From assembly GCA_900470775.1 (NCBI GenBank), contig UCBZ01000027.1, positions 80,039 through 144,038 of the forward strand: a stretch of 64,000 nt of DNA. Reading direction: 5' to 3'. Shown here one piece after another: positions 30,600 through 39,964 of this stretch (position 1 is the stretch's first letter; each line of letters opens with the position of its first letter). Under the pieces are notes generated by a model. That model did no database searches and had not been told where the DNA came from. It worked only from the letters and a program-made list of their open reading frames with translations. This DNA comes from Hyphomicrobiales bacterium. Lineage in GTDB: Bacteria; Pseudomonadota; Alphaproteobacteria; Rhizobiales; Beijerinckiaceae. The translations under genes and the position numbers were made by a program.

Positions 30600-31985
30600 G
30601 TGAGCAATCGCATGTGGGGTGGGCGTTTCGCCACGGGACCTGATGCCATCATGGAGGAGATCAATGCCTCCATCGATTTCGACCAGCGCCTGTGGCGCCA
30701 GGACATCCGTGGTTCGCTCGCCCATGCCGCGATGCTGGGCGAGACGGGCATCCTGACGAAAAAGGATGTCGCCGAGATCAGCGCCGGGCTCAAGCAGGTC
30801 GAGAGCGAGATCGAGGCCGGCAGCTTCACGTTCTCGCGCGCGCTCGAGGACGTTCACATGAACGTCGAGAGCAGCCTGAAGGACCGGATCGGCGCTGCCG
30901 CCGGCCGCCTTCACACCGGCCGCTCGCGCAACGACCAGGTCGCCACCGACATGAAGCTCTGGGTGCGCGACACGCTCGATGCCCTCGACGAGCAGATGGC
31001 CGATCTTCAGCTCGCCTTGGCTGAAAAGGCCGAGACGCATGCCGGGTCGGTGATGCCGGGCTTCACCCATCTGCAGTCGGCGCAGCCGGTCACCTTCGGC
31101 CATCACCTGCTGGCCTATGTCGAGATGCTCGGCCGCGACCGGGGCCGCATCGCCGATGCGCGCGCCCGCCTCAACGAAAGCCCGCTGGGCGCGGCCGCGC
31201 TCGCCGGCACCTCCTTCCCGATCGATCGCGAGATGACGGCGAAGGCGCTCGGCTTCGACCGGCCGACGGCCAATTCGCTCGATTCGGTCTCGGACCGCGA
31301 TTTCGTGCTGGAGACCCTGGCCGCAGCCTCGATCTGCGCGATGCATCTGTCGCGGCTGGCCGAGGAGATCGTGCTCTGGGCGACGCCGCAATTCGGCTTC
31401 GTGCGGCTGTCCGACGCCTTTTCGACCGGCTCCTCGATCATGCCGCAGAAGCGCAATCCCGATGCGGCCGAGCTGGTGCGCGGCAAGGCGGGGCGCGTCT
31501 TCGGGCATCTGCAGGGCATGCTGACGATGATGAAGGGCCTGCCGCTGACCTATTCCAAGGACATGCAGGAGGACAAGGAGGGCACCTTCGACGCGCTCCA
31601 GACGCTGTCTTTGTGCCTTGCCGCCATGGCGGGCATGGTCCGCGACATGCAGCCCGATCTGAAGGTGATGAAGAAGGCCGCCGGTATGGGCTATGCCACC
31701 GCGACCGACCTCGCCGACTGGCTGGTGCGGGTGCTGAAGATGCCGTTCCGCGACGCCCATCACGTCACCGGGCGTCTCGTCGGTATCGCCTCGGAGCGGA
31801 AGATCGGGCTGGAGAAGCTCTCGCTCGCCGAGATGCAGGCGGTCGAGCCGCAGATCACCGAGGCGGTGTTTGGCGTGCTCGGCGTCGAGCAATCGGTAAA
31901 GAGCCGCCTCAGCTATGGCGGCACAGCACCGGCCAATGTCCGCCGGCAGGCCAAGCGCTGGTTGAAGAAACTCGCAAAGGGCTGA
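30600..31985 (+). CDS. argH: Argininosuccinate lyase
   Basis: A 461-residue member of the fumarase/aspartase superfamily that splits argininosuccinate to arginine and fumarate. The signature [12 protein letters not shown] (about 281) is complete, and [12 protein letters not shown] (about 110) and [16 protein letters not shown] (about 157) form the other active-site blocks. It starts at GTG 30600 ([15 protein letters not shown]) or ATG 30612. It is divergent from tlpA. The gene is followed by a group B-like short hairpin (31988-32021) that may act as a terminator. Confidence 0.95.
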   Translation: MSNRMWGGRFATGPDAIMEEINASIDFDQRLWRQDIRGSLAHAAMLGETGILTKKDVAEISAGLKQVESEIEAGSFTFSRALEDVHMNVESSLKDRIGAAAGRLHTGRSRNDQVATDMKLWVRDTLDALDEQMADLQLALAEKAETHAGSVMPGFTHLQSAQPVTFGHHLLAYVEMLGRDRGRIADARARLNESPLGAAALAGTSFPIDREMTAKALGFDRPTANSLDSVSDRDFVLETLAAASICAMHLSRLAEEIVLWATPQFGFVRLSDAFSTGSSIMPQKRNPDAAELVRGKAGRVFGHLQGMLTMMKGLPLTYSKDMQEDKEGTFDALQTLSLCLAAMAGMVRDMQPDLKVMKKAAGMGYATATDLADWLVRVLKMPFRDAHHVTGRLVGIASERKIGLEKLSLAEMQAVEPQITEAVFGVLGVEQSVKSRLSYGGTAPANVRRQAKRWLKKLAKG

Positions 31986-31987
31986 GG

Positions 31988-32021
31988 CCCGTCATGCCCG
32001 GGCCTGACCCGGGCATGACGT
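31988..32021. repeat. Short palindrome after argH, group B-like
   Basis: GTCATGCCCGGG-CCTGA-CCCGGGCATGAC is a perfect 12-bp stem with a five-base loop. It shares the GTCATG...GACC/GGTC style of the other group B elements but lacks the second hairpin. No T tract follows. Confidence 0.6.
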
Positions 32022-32095
32022 CTCCGTCAAAGCCTCGCCTCCGCCGCCATCCTTCGCTACAGTCTTCACGACGCTTCGCCCAAAGGTTCGCTTAC

Positions 32096-32359
32096 GTGCT
32101 GCACTCCCGCCTGAAAATCGGCCGCGCCGTCCTGGTCGCGAGCCTGCTCGCACTCGCGCTTGGGGCCTGCGGCCGCAAGGGGCCGCTCGAGGCGCCGCCG
32201 AACGCGACCGGCGCCATCGACCTGCCTGATGCGCAGATCGGCGCTGTGGAGCGGGATGCGGAATCGTTGACGCAGAGTTCGATCCTCGCCAGGCCGCCCA
32301 AGGCCAGCCGGCAGGTCACCGTCCCCGAGAAGCCCTTCGTGCTCGACGCGATCCTCTAA
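32096..32359 (+). CDS. lptM: LptM-type small lipoprotein
   Basis: An 87-residue lipoprotein with the signal LVASLLALALGAC (lipobox LGAC, mature N-terminus at the Cys) followed by GRKGPLEAPP, the usual LptM (YifL) sequence. In E. coli LptM assists LptD assembly. The short Pro-rich tail is typical in alphaproteobacteria. GTG 32096 is the nearest start that gives a signal peptide; no canonical ribosome-binding site is seen. It lies nine bp before lysA, its standard neighbour. Confidence 0.85.
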   Translation: MLHSRLKIGRAVLVASLLALALGACGRKGPLEAPPNATGAIDLPDAQIGAVERDAESLTQSSILARPPKASRQVTVPEKPFVLDAIL

Positions 32360-32368
32360 GGGCATCCG

Positions 32369-33658
32369 ATGCATCATTTCAGCTATCGCGACGGCTCCCT
32401 CTTCGCGGAGGATGTCGATCTGCGCCGGATCGCCGATGAGGTCGGCACGCCGGTCTATGTCTATTCCTCGGCCACGATCGAGCGGCATTACCGGCTGTTT
32501 GAGGCTGCCGTGAAGGCGGCTGCGCCGACGGGCAAGGCGCATGTCTTCTATGCGATGAAGGCCAACGGCAATCTCGGCGTGCTGAAGACGCTGGCCGCGC
32601 TCGGCGCCGGGGCCGACACGGTCTCTGAGGGCGAGGTGCGCAAGGCGCTGGCGGCAGGCTTCCCGCCCGAGCGCATCGTCTTTTCAGGCGTCGGCAAGAG
32701 CGAGAGCGAACTGCGCTACGCTGTCGAGCAGGGCATCTACCAGGTCAATATCGAGACGGAAGGCGAGCTCGACCTGCTGTCGCGCGTCGCCGGGCTGCTC
32801 GGCAAGCGCCAGGAGGCGGTGTTCCGGGTCAATCCCGATATCGGCGCCGGCGGCCACGCCAAGATCACCACCGGCTCGTCCGAGAACAAGTTTGGCGTCT
32901 CCTTCGAGGAGGTCAGCCGGCTTTATACCCGCGCCGCCAATATGCCGGGCGTTCGGATGATGGGGCTGGCGCTGCATATCGGCAGCCAGATCCGCGAGAC
33001 CGAGTCCTATGAAGCGGCCTACACCAAGATGGTGGCGCTGGTCGGAAGCCTGCGGGCTGAGGGCCATCGCGTCGACCGGCTCGATCTCGGCGGCGGGCTC
33101 GGCATCCCCTATGAGATCCCGAAGGACTTCAGCCACGGCCCCGACCTGATCGAGGCCTATGCCGAGATGGTCGGGCTGGTCACCAGGGGGCTCGACGTCG
33201 AGCTCGGCTTCGAGCCGGGCCGGCTCATCGTCGGCAATGCCGGTATCCTGCTGACGCGGGTGCTGCATCTCAATCCGCGCCCGACGAAGCAGTTCCTCGT
33301 CGTTGATGCGGCAATGAACGACCTCGTCCGGCCGGCGATGTACGAGGCGTATCACGAGATCTGGCCGGTATCGGAGCCGGAGGCCGGCGCCGCCGAGGTG
33401 GCCTATGACGTGGTCGGGCCGATCTGCGAATCGGGCGACACCTTCACCGCCGGGCGTCTGCTGCCCGCGCTGCGGCCCGACGACCTGATCGCCTTCATGA
33501 CGGCGGGCGCCTATGGCGCCAGCATGTCCTCGACCTACAACCAGCGCCTGCTGGTGCCGGAGGTGCTGGTGAAGGGCGCCGAATATGCCGTGACACGGCC
33601 GCGCCAGAGCTATGAAGACCTGCTCGGCACGGATCGTGCACCGCCCTGGCTCGCCTGA
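32369..33658 (+). CDS. lysA: Diaminopimelate decarboxylase
   Basis: A 429-residue fold-type III PLP enzyme making lysine from meso-diaminopimelate. The Schiff-base lysine is K64 in HVFYAMKANGN, the phosphate-binding Gly-rich loop is in LGGGLGIP (about 236), and the substrate site is CESGDTFTAGR (about 353). It begins MHHFSYRDGSLF and directly follows lptM. Full length. Confidence 0.95.
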   Translation: MHHFSYRDGSLFAEDVDLRRIADEVGTPVYVYSSATIERHYRLFEAAVKAAAPTGKAHVFYAMKANGNLGVLKTLAALGAGADTVSEGEVRKALAAGFPPERIVFSGVGKSESELRYAVEQGIYQVNIETEGELDLLSRVAGLLGKRQEAVFRVNPDIGAGGHAKITTGSSENKFGVSFEEVSRLYTRAANMPGVRMMGLALHIGSQIRETESYEAAYTKMVALVGSLRAEGHRVDRLDLGGGLGIPYEIPKDFSHGPDLIEAYAEMVGLVTRGLDVELGFEPGRLIVGNAGILLTRVLHLNPRPTKQFLVVDAAMNDLVRPAMYEAYHEIWPVSEPEAGAAEVAYDVVGPICESGDTFTAGRLLPALRPDDLIAFMTAGAYGASMSSTYNQRLLVPEVLVKGAEYAVTRPRQSYEDLLGTDRAPPWLA

Positions 33659-33661
33659 GCA

Positions 33662-33740
33662 CGACGCCGAAAGTGGGAACCGGTTTTCGGAGCGCGTCAT
33701 GCTCCAAAATCAGGAATCCGCGTTCACGATACGTCGAGCG
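33662..33740. repeat. RIME-like intergenic repeat fragment
   Basis: ACGACGCCGAAAGTGGGAACCGGTTTTCGGAGCGCGTCATGCTCC resembles the repeats found across Rhizobiales intergenic regions in which GTGGGAACCGGTTTT lies between two short palindromes. Only one copy is present here. The name is from memory and not from an alignment. Confidence 0.4.
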
Positions 33741-33844
33741 GGCTGTGGGTGACACGCCTTCGCTCTGGCCTTGCCACATTCCCGTGCTAGCCTTCGGGAA
33801 ATGGCGATGGTCTGGCGGCAGTGGGGGCGGCTCGGAGCGATGGC

Positions 33845-36601
33845 ATGAATGAGGCGCAGCGCCGCAAGGCGCCTGATCCGATCGAAGGCGTCCGGCAGCG
33901 GCTGGCGCGCCTTGCCATGGCGTCGCGGTTCTCGCTCGGCTGGGAGCGGCTCTGGCCACGGCTCTGGCTTCCTGCCGGCGTCATTCTCGCATTTCTAGCG
34001 GTGTCCTGGTTCGGGCTGTGGACGCATCTGCCCTGGCAGGGGCGGGCGATCGGCCTCGTCCTCTTCCTCGTCGCGCTTGCTGCGGGCCTCTGGCATGCGG
34101 CGACGACGGCGCTGCCGACGCATCGCGATGCGCTGACGCGGCTCGACCAGTCGCTGGTGGGTGGGCACCGTCCGGCCTCGGCGCTGGAGGACAGCCTCGC
34201 TGTCGGCGCCAAGGACCCCGTCTCGCAGGCGCTCTGGGCTGTTCATGTCGAGCGCCAGAGCGCGCGAATCGCCGGGCTGAGCGTGGCCGGGCCACAGCCG
34301 CGCATGGCTGGGCGCGATCGCCATGCGCTGCGTGCCGTACCGCTGCTGGCCGCCGTCACCGCCTTTTTCGTCGCCGGCCATGAGGCGATGCCGCGGCTTT
34401 CGGCCGCCTTCGACTGGCGCGGCCCGTCGCTGCCGGCGCCGGCGGTGCGGGTCGATGCCTGGATCGATCCGCCGGCCTATACCCGCCTGCCGCCGGTGCT
34501 GATCGACTTCGCGAGGCTTGCCAGCCCGCAGATCAGCGCGCCCGAGAAATCGACGATCGTGGTGCGCATCGCCGGGAAGACCGCGATGGATGTCGCGACG
34601 ACCGGCCGGCTCGACCTCTTGCCGCCGCCTGATGCGAAGCCGGCCGAGGGACAGGCTTCAGCGGGTCAGGCTGCGGCCGGCCAGGGTCCTGCCGCCAAGC
34701 CGGCAGCCGCGGGCGCCACGCCCGCCGTGCTGGAGAAGCGCTTCACGCTGGCCGGCAACGGCACGCTGCGCCTGACTGGGGGTGGTGCGCCGGGCACGAC
34801 GCTGTCGATCACCGCCGTCGCCGACCAGCCGCCCAAGCCGAGCTTTATCGACACGCCCAAGCCGGTCACCGGAGCGCAGGCCGGCGGGCTCTCGGTATCC
34901 TATCGGGTCAAGGACGATTACGGCGTGGCGTCGGTGGAGGCCACCGTCGAGCGCAGCGGGCCGCCCTCGGCCGGGCGCTCGCTGGTCGAGGCGCCCAAGC
35001 AGACGCTGAGCGTGCCGTCCTCGCCCGATGGCGAGGAGGAGATGAAGAGCACGGTCGATTTCTCGGCTCATCCGTGGGCCGGGGCGAAGGTCAGGATGAC
35101 GCTGGTCGCGCGCGACGAGGCCGGCCAGGAAGGCCGCAGCGAGCCCGTCGAGGTCGTGCTGCCGCAGCGGACCTTCGCCAAGCCGCTGGCCAAGGCCCTG
35201 GTCGAGCAGCGCCGCAAGCTGGTCATGGATGTCGAGGACCGCCGCAAGGTGCAGCTCGCCATGGATGCGCTGCTGATCGAACCCGACATGTTCATGAAGG
35301 AGACCGGCGTCTATCTGGGCATGCGCATGATCAACGAGCGGCTGCGCCGGGCCTCCAGCGACGACCAGCTGCGCGAGGTCGCCGAGCTGATGTGGGCGCT
35401 GGCGCTCCAGCTCGAGGATGGCGACCTGTCGGATGCCGAGCGGGCGCTGCGGGCGGCGCAGGAGAACCTGCAGCAGGCCCTTGAGCGCGGCGCCTCCGAA
35501 GAGGAGATCAAGAAGCTCACCGAGGAAATGCGGCGGGCGATGGACCAGTTCATGCGCCAGCTCGCCGAGCAGATGCAGCGCCAGCAGCAGAACGCCGATC
35601 CCAACCAGATGTCGCAGCTGCCGGAGAATTTCCGCTCGGTGACGCCGCGTGACCTGCAGAACATGCTCAACCGCATCGAGGAGCTCTCGAAGCGCGGCGA
35701 CATGGCCGAGGCGCAGCGCCTGATGGAAGAGCTCAACCAGATGCTCAACAATCTTCAGATGGCGCGTCCGGGCCAGCAGGACCCGCGCCAGCGCGAGATG
35801 AACCAGGCGCTATCTGACCTCGACAAGATGACGCGTGAGCAGCAGGGCCTGCGCGACGAGACCTTCCAGCAGGAGCAGCAGCGCCAGAACCGGACGCAGC
35901 GTGGCCCGCGCCCGGGCCAACAGCAGGCCCGTCCCGGACAGCAGGGCCAGCGTCAGCAGGGGCAACGCGGCCAGCAAGGCCAGCGCGGTCAGCAGCCGGG
36001 CCAGCAGCCCGGCGAACAGGGCGAGGACGGCGAGGAGGGCGAAGGTCAGCAGGGCGAGAACGGTCAGGGCCAAAATGGTCAGGGCCAGAGCCTGGCCCAG
36101 CGCCAGCAGGCCCTGCGCGACCGGCTGCAGGAGCTGCAGAAGCGGATGCGCGGTATGGGCGCACCCCAGCAGGGCGAGCTCGGCGAGGCCGAGGACGCGA
36201 TGGGCGAGGCCGGCGAGCAGCTCGGCCAGGGCCAGGGCGAAGGTGCGCTCGATGCTCAAGGCCGGGCGCTGGAAGCACTGCGCAAGGGCGGCCAGAACCT
36301 CGCCCAGCAGATGCAGGGCCAGCCCGGCGAGGGCGGCGAACCCGGCGAGGGCGCCTTCGGCGAGCCGGATGGGCAGCCGGCGGGCCGTCCCTCGGCGCAG
36401 CAGCGCGGCCGCGAGGATCCGCTCGGCCGGCCGCAGCGCCAGCGCGACTGGGCCGATGGCCGGGTGCGGGTGCCGGGCGCCGACGAAAGCGCGACCCAGC
36501 GTGCGCGGCGCATCCTCGATGAACTCCGCCGCAGGCTCGGCGACCCGTCGCGGCCGATGGAAGAGCTGGATTATCTGGAGCGCCTGCTCAGGCGGAATTG
36601 A
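33845..36601 (+). CDS. TIGR02302 / DUF4175 membrane protein
   Basis: A 918-residue protein of a family largely limited to alphaproteobacteria and of unknown function. Two membrane helices lie at about 38-85 and a third at about 160-180; the large remainder faces the periplasm. A coiled-coil region follows (about 440-640, with KLTEEMRRAMDQFMRQLAEQM). Near 680-760 there is a striking Gln/Gly/Arg run of RGQQ and GQQ repeats. The C-terminus is helical with GRPSAQQRGREDP. ATG 33845 has GGAG upstream. Neighbours are lysA and a DMT transporter. The Gln-rich segment may be a flexible wall tether; that is inference. Confidence 0.85.
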   Translation: MNEAQRRKAPDPIEGVRQRLARLAMASRFSLGWERLWPRLWLPAGVILAFLAVSWFGLWTHLPWQGRAIGLVLFLVALAAGLWHAATTALPTHRDALTRLDQSLVGGHRPASALEDSLAVGAKDPVSQALWAVHVERQSARIAGLSVAGPQPRMAGRDRHALRAVPLLAAVTAFFVAGHEAMPRLSAAFDWRGPSLPAPAVRVDAWIDPPAYTRLPPVLIDFARLASPQISAPEKSTIVVRIAGKTAMDVATTGRLDLLPPPDAKPAEGQASAGQAAAGQGPAAKPAAAGATPAVLEKRFTLAGNGTLRLTGGGAPGTTLSITAVADQPPKPSFIDTPKPVTGAQAGGLSVSYRVKDDYGVASVEATVERSGPPSAGRSLVEAPKQTLSVPSSPDGEEEMKSTVDFSAHPWAGAKVRMTLVARDEAGQEGRSEPVEVVLPQRTFAKPLAKALVEQRRKLVMDVEDRRKVQLAMDALLIEPDMFMKETGVYLGMRMINERLRRASSDDQLREVAELMWALALQLEDGDLSDAERALRAAQENLQQALERGASEEEIKKLTEEMRRAMDQFMRQLAEQMQRQQQNADPNQMSQLPENFRSVTPRDLQNMLNRIEELSKRGDMAEAQRLMEELNQMLNNLQMARPGQQDPRQREMNQALSDLDKMTREQQGLRDETFQQEQQRQNRTQRGPRPGQQQARPGQQGQRQQGQRGQQGQRGQQPGQQPGEQGEDGEEGEGQQGENGQGQNGQGQSLAQRQQALRDRLQELQKRMRGMGAPQQGELGEAEDAMGEAGEQLGQGQGEGALDAQGRALEALRKGGQNLAQQMQGQPGEGGEPGEGAFGEPDGQPAGRPSAQQRGREDPLGRPQRQRDWADGRVRVPGADESATQRARRILDELRRRLGDPSRPMEELDYLERLLRRN

Positions 36602-36610
36602 GGGGCAGTG

Positions 36611-36706
36611 GCGTCATGGTCGGGCTTGACCCGACCATCTCGGAAACCAGTGGCTTCTCGTCCCGAGATTCTCGGGTCTGCGCTTCGCTTCACCCGAGAA
36701 TGACGG
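36611..36706. repeat. Intergenic palindromic repeat, group B copy 2
   Basis: GTCATGGTCGGGCTTGACCC with GACC inverted repeats forms the left hairpin, and ATTCTCGGGTC...CACCCGAGAAT the right one, followed by GACGG. Same design as 20716-20811 and 59531-59626. Confidence 0.75.
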
Positions 36707-36711
36707 CGCTG

Positions 36712-37572
36712 TCAGGCTTTGGACCGCTCCCAGCTCGCCACCAGCGCCCCGACCACGATCAGCACGCAGGAGACTGCCAGCAGCCAGCTCGGCTGGGTGT
36801 ATCCCGCTAGCACCAGCACGATCGTCGAGAGCACCGGCGCGGCATAGGAGGCGACGCCGAGGAGCGCGACGTCGCCCTGCTTCATGCCGATGTCCCAGAC
36901 CACGAAGGCGAGCCCGATCGAGCCCAGCCCCAGGCCGAGCACACCGCCCCATTCGACCCAGGTCAGGGACCAGATCGTCGTCTCGAAGGCGAGGTGGCAG
37001 GCGAAGGCCGGCACCGCGCAGCCCAGCATGGTGATGCACAGGCTCTCGGAGGGCACGTTGGCGAAACGACGCGAGACCACCGAATAGCTCGCCCAGATGA
37101 AGGCGCCGATCGCTGCCAGCACATGGCCGAGTGCAAGCCCGCCGCCCTCGATCCCGCCCGAGATCAGGAGCCCGGTCGCGGCAAGGCCGATCAGCGCGCC
37201 GACCAGATGGCGGAGCTTCAGCTTGCCGCCGGGCAGCAGGGCGGCGAACAGCACGATCAGCAGCGGCCAGAGATAATGGATCAGGTTCGCCTCGGCGGCC
37301 GGCGCGGTCTTCAGCGCCGCATAATAGATCGCGGTGTCGCCGAAGGGGCCGTAGAGCCCGAGCGCGAAGGAGGCCGGCGTCGGGCGGATGCGGGCAAGCT
37401 GTCCACGCACGGCAGCGACGGCGAGGATCAGGAGCCCGCCGATGACGAAGGTCATGCCGACGAGCTGGAAGGGCGGCACGCGGCCGCTCATCGCCGTGAA
37501 CAGCGCCAGCGTCGACCAGAGCAGAATGGCAAGGAAACCGATGAGCGTGGCGGTGCGGCTGGTCATGACCAT
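36712..37572 (-). CDS. EamA-type DMT transporter, YddG-like
   Basis: A 286-residue membrane protein with ten predicted helices and two EamA halves: WSTLALFTAMSGRVPPFQLVGMTFVIGG marks the first and IWASYSVVSRRFANVPSE the second. YddG-like members export aromatic amino acids or related metabolites, so drug/metabolite export is likely. Either of two close ATGs (37572 or 37566) may be used. It stands alone after the TIGR02302 gene, convergent with it across a palindromic repeat. Confidence 0.82.
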   Translation of the reverse strand: MVMTSRTATLIGFLAILLWSTLALFTAMSGRVPPFQLVGMTFVIGGLLILAVAAVRGQLARIRPTPASFALGLYGPFGDTAIYYAALKTAPAAEANLIHYLWPLLIVLFAALLPGGKLKLRHLVGALIGLAATGLLISGGIEGGGLALGHVLAAIGAFIWASYSVVSRRFANVPSESLCITMLGCAVPAFACHLAFETTIWSLTWVEWGGVLGLGLGSIGLAFVVWDIGMKQGDVALLGVASYAAPVLSTIVLVLAGYTQPSWLLAVSCVLIVVGALVASWERSKA

Positions 37573-37753
37573 GTCGTGGCTTTAGGCGGGCTGGCGCCTC
37601 GATAGCAGGCGGATGGCCGAAAGCCGAGGGGTCTTTGCCCGTGCGCGCCGGATTTGCCGCATCGCAGCACGGCTTTCACGCCATGGATGCCATGATCTGG
37701 GCGCCGCGCGGCGGCATTGACGGCGACGGCACGAAGGATCAAGCGTCCCGGCC

Positions 37754-38950
37754 ATGACAACGCTATCGCTGCCCGCCACCGAGCGCCGCCCGCTGATCCC
37801 GATCCTGGTCGCGCTCAGCGTCGCGCATCTGCTGAACGACCTGCTTCAGTCGATGATCCCCGCGCTTTATCCGCTGATCAAGGAGACATACCGGCTCGAC
37901 TTCATGCAGATCGGGCTGATCACGCTCGCCTTCCAGGTGACGTCGTCGCTGCTGCAGCCACTGCTTGGCTATCTCACCGACAAGCGGCCCTGGCCCTATG
38001 CGATGGTCGCCGGCATGGGCGCGACGCTGGTCGGGCTGCTGACGCTCGCCTATGCCGCAAGCTACGGCATGGTGCTGTTGGCGGCCGCGCTGGTGGGCCT
38101 GGGCTCGGCCGTGTTCCACCCCGAGGCGACACGGATGGCGCGCCATGCCGCCGCCGGGCGGCAGGGGCTGGCGCAGGGGCTGTTCCAGGTCGGCGGCCAT
38201 GCCGGCTATGCGATCGGGCCGCTGCTGGCGGCGGCCGTCGTGGTGCCGCGCGGACAGGCGAGCCTGGCCTGGTTCTCGATCGTCGTGCTGGTCGCGATGA
38301 CGCTGATGTCCTGGACCGCCTCGCGCTACAGCGCCTTCCGGCGCGGCCAGGCGAAGGGGCATGGCGACGAGGTCGCCGGGCACGGCCTGTCGCGCGGGCG
38401 CGTGCTGTTTGCGATGGCGATTCTGATCCTGCTGATGGTCTCGAAGAACGGCTACACGGCCGCCTTCACCTCTTACTACACCTTCTATCTGATCAGCCGC
38501 TTCGAGATCACGGTGCAGCTCTCGCAGATCATGCTGTTCCTCTATCTCGGGGTCAGCACCTTCGGCGTCATCATCGGTGGCATGGTCGGCGACAGGATCG
38601 GCCGCGACCGGGTGATCTGGCTTTCGATCGTCGGGTCTTTGCCATTCGCGCTGCTGCTGCCCCATGCGGACCTGTTCTGGACCGGCGTGCTCAGCGTGAT
38701 CATCAGCTTTGTCATGGCGAGCGCCTTCTCGGCGATCCTGATCTACGCGATCGACCTCGTGCCGCATCGCGTCGGGCTGGTCGGCGGCCTGTTCTACGGG
38801 CTCGCCTTCGGCCTGGCCGGCGTCGCGGCGGCGGTCCTCGGCGCACTGGCCGATCGCGTCGGCATCGTCGAGGTGTTCAGGATCTGCGCCTGGCTGCCGG
38901 CGCTGGGGCTCCTGACCTTCCTGCTGCCGAAGGCGGCGCGGCGGGTCTGA
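37754..38950 (+). CDS. MFS transporter, fosmidomycin-resistance (Fsr) type
   Basis: A 398-residue 12-helix MFS protein. The N-terminal ALSVAHLLNDLLQSMIPALYPLIKETYRLDF and FQVTSSLLQPLLGYLTDKRPWPY blocks are typical of the Fsr subfamily. Motif A-like GDRIGRDRV lies in the middle loop. Fsr exports fosmidomycin in E. coli and may carry sugar phosphates or acetylated sugars in general. It is convergent with phaB (18 bp between stops). The true substrate here is open. Confidence 0.85.
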   Translation: MTTLSLPATERRPLIPILVALSVAHLLNDLLQSMIPALYPLIKETYRLDFMQIGLITLAFQVTSSLLQPLLGYLTDKRPWPYAMVAGMGATLVGLLTLAYAASYGMVLLAAALVGLGSAVFHPEATRMARHAAAGRQGLAQGLFQVGGHAGYAIGPLLAAAVVVPRGQASLAWFSIVVLVAMTLMSWTASRYSAFRRGQAKGHGDEVAGHGLSRGRVLFAMAILILLMVSKNGYTAAFTSYYTFYLISRFEITVQLSQIMLFLYLGVSTFGVIIGGMVGDRIGRDRVIWLSIVGSLPFALLLPHADLFWTGVLSVIISFVMASAFSAILIYAIDLVPHRVGLVGGLFYGLAFGLAGVAAAVLGALADRVGIVEVFRICAWLPALGLLTFLLPKAARRV

Positions 38951-38968
38951 GCCCGCCGCGCTTCGGCC

Positions 38969-39691
38969 TCACGCCATGTACTGCCCGCCATTGACGGCGA
39001 AGGTCGCGCCGGTGGCGAAGGCGCCCTGCTCGGAGGCGAGGAAGACGACCATCGCCGCGATCTCCTCGGGCTTGCCCAGCCGCCCGACCGGAATGCCGGC
39101 GATGACGCGCTGGAGCGCGGCTTCCGGCATCGCCGAGACCATGTCGGTGCCGATATAGCCCGGCGTGATCGCGTTGACGGTAATGTTCTTGTTGGCGTTT
39201 TCCTGGGCCAGCGCCTTGACGAAGCCGATGTCGCCGGCCTTGGCGGCGGAGTAGTTGACCTGCCCCATCTGGCCCTTCTGGCCGTTGATCGAGGAGATCA
39301 CGATGATGCGGCCGAAGGAGCGGGCGCGCATACCCTCGATCACCGGGCGCGTCATGTTGAACAGCGAGTCGAGGTTGGTGCGGATCACGTCCGACCAGCT
39401 CTCTTTGGTCATCTTGTGGAAGAAGCCGTCCCGGGTGATGCCGGCATTGTTCACGAGAATGTCGATCGGGCCGATATCGGCCTCGACCTTGGCGATGCCC
39501 GCAGCGCAGGCGTCGTAGTCGCCGACATCCCATTTGAACACGGGTATGCCGGTCTCGGCCTGAAATTTGGCGGCCGCCTCGTCATTGCCGGCATAGCTGG
39601 CGGCGACCCTGTGGCCGGCCTCAGCCAAAGCCCGGCTGATCGCCGCCCCGATGCCACGCGTTCCCCCCGTGACCAGTGCCACCTTCGTCAT
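38969..39691 (-). CDS. phaB: Acetoacetyl-CoA reductase (PhbB)
   Basis: A 240-residue short-chain dehydrogenase that reduces acetoacetyl-CoA to (R)-3-hydroxybutyryl-CoA with NADPH, the second step of PHB synthesis. It has TGGTRGIGAAISRALAEAGH, NNAGITRDGFFHKM and the catalytic pair YSAAKAGDIGFVKALAQE. Length (about 240) is normal. DUF1737 and phaA lie upstream in the same direction, the gap to DUF1737 being 50 bp. Confidence 0.95.
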   Translation of the reverse strand: MTKVALVTGGTRGIGAAISRALAEAGHRVAASYAGNDEAAAKFQAETGIPVFKWDVGDYDACAAGIAKVEADIGPIDILVNNAGITRDGFFHKMTKESWSDVIRTNLDSLFNMTRPVIEGMRARSFGRIIVISSINGQKGQMGQVNYSAAKAGDIGFVKALAQENANKNITVNAITPGYIGTDMVSAMPEAALQRVIAGIPVGRLGKPEEIAAMVVFLASEQGAFATGATFAVNGGQYMA

Positions 39692-39741
39692 GTCCGTCCC
39701 TCCTCATGGCGGCGTGGGCGCCGCACTCTTGTTCCGACAGC

Positions 39742-39957
39742 TTAGTGTTCGGATAGCTTCATGTCGGGCGTGTAGGCGCCGTCGATGTCCTTGATGATGG
39801 CCTGGCCGCAGATGACACGCTGCTCCTTCGCGTCGAAGGTCAGCGTCGGGTGCCCGTACAGCACCCAGCCCTGGCTCAGCGCCTCCGAGACCCGATGGCA
39901 GAAGGATGCGTCATCGGGGCCGGTGAGATAGCGGTAGAGCGTCGTTTGACGCGCCAT
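39742..39957 (-). CDS. DUF1737 family protein
   Basis: A 71-residue protein starting MARQTTLYRYLTGPDDASFCHRV, with SEALSQGWVLYGHPTLTFD following; these are the DUF1737 signature lines (YxxLxGxxDxxFCxRVxxALxxGWxLxGxP). Function is not established. It begins seven bp past the phaA stop and lies in the phaA-phaB operon. A small protein of the same type is often placed with acetyl-CoA or amino-acid catabolic genes. Whether it has a PHB role is inference from position. Confidence 0.85.
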   Translation of the reverse strand: MARQTTLYRYLTGPDDASFCHRVSEALSQGWVLYGHPTLTFDAKEQRVICGQAIIKDIDGAYTPDMKLSEH

Positions 39958-39964
39958 GCCGGTC

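Noticed and set aside
37754..38950. Horizontal antibiotic-resistance gene (fosmidomycin exporter)
   Set aside because: GC content and codon use match the neighbours, and Fsr-type transporters are widespread in chromosomes of this group.
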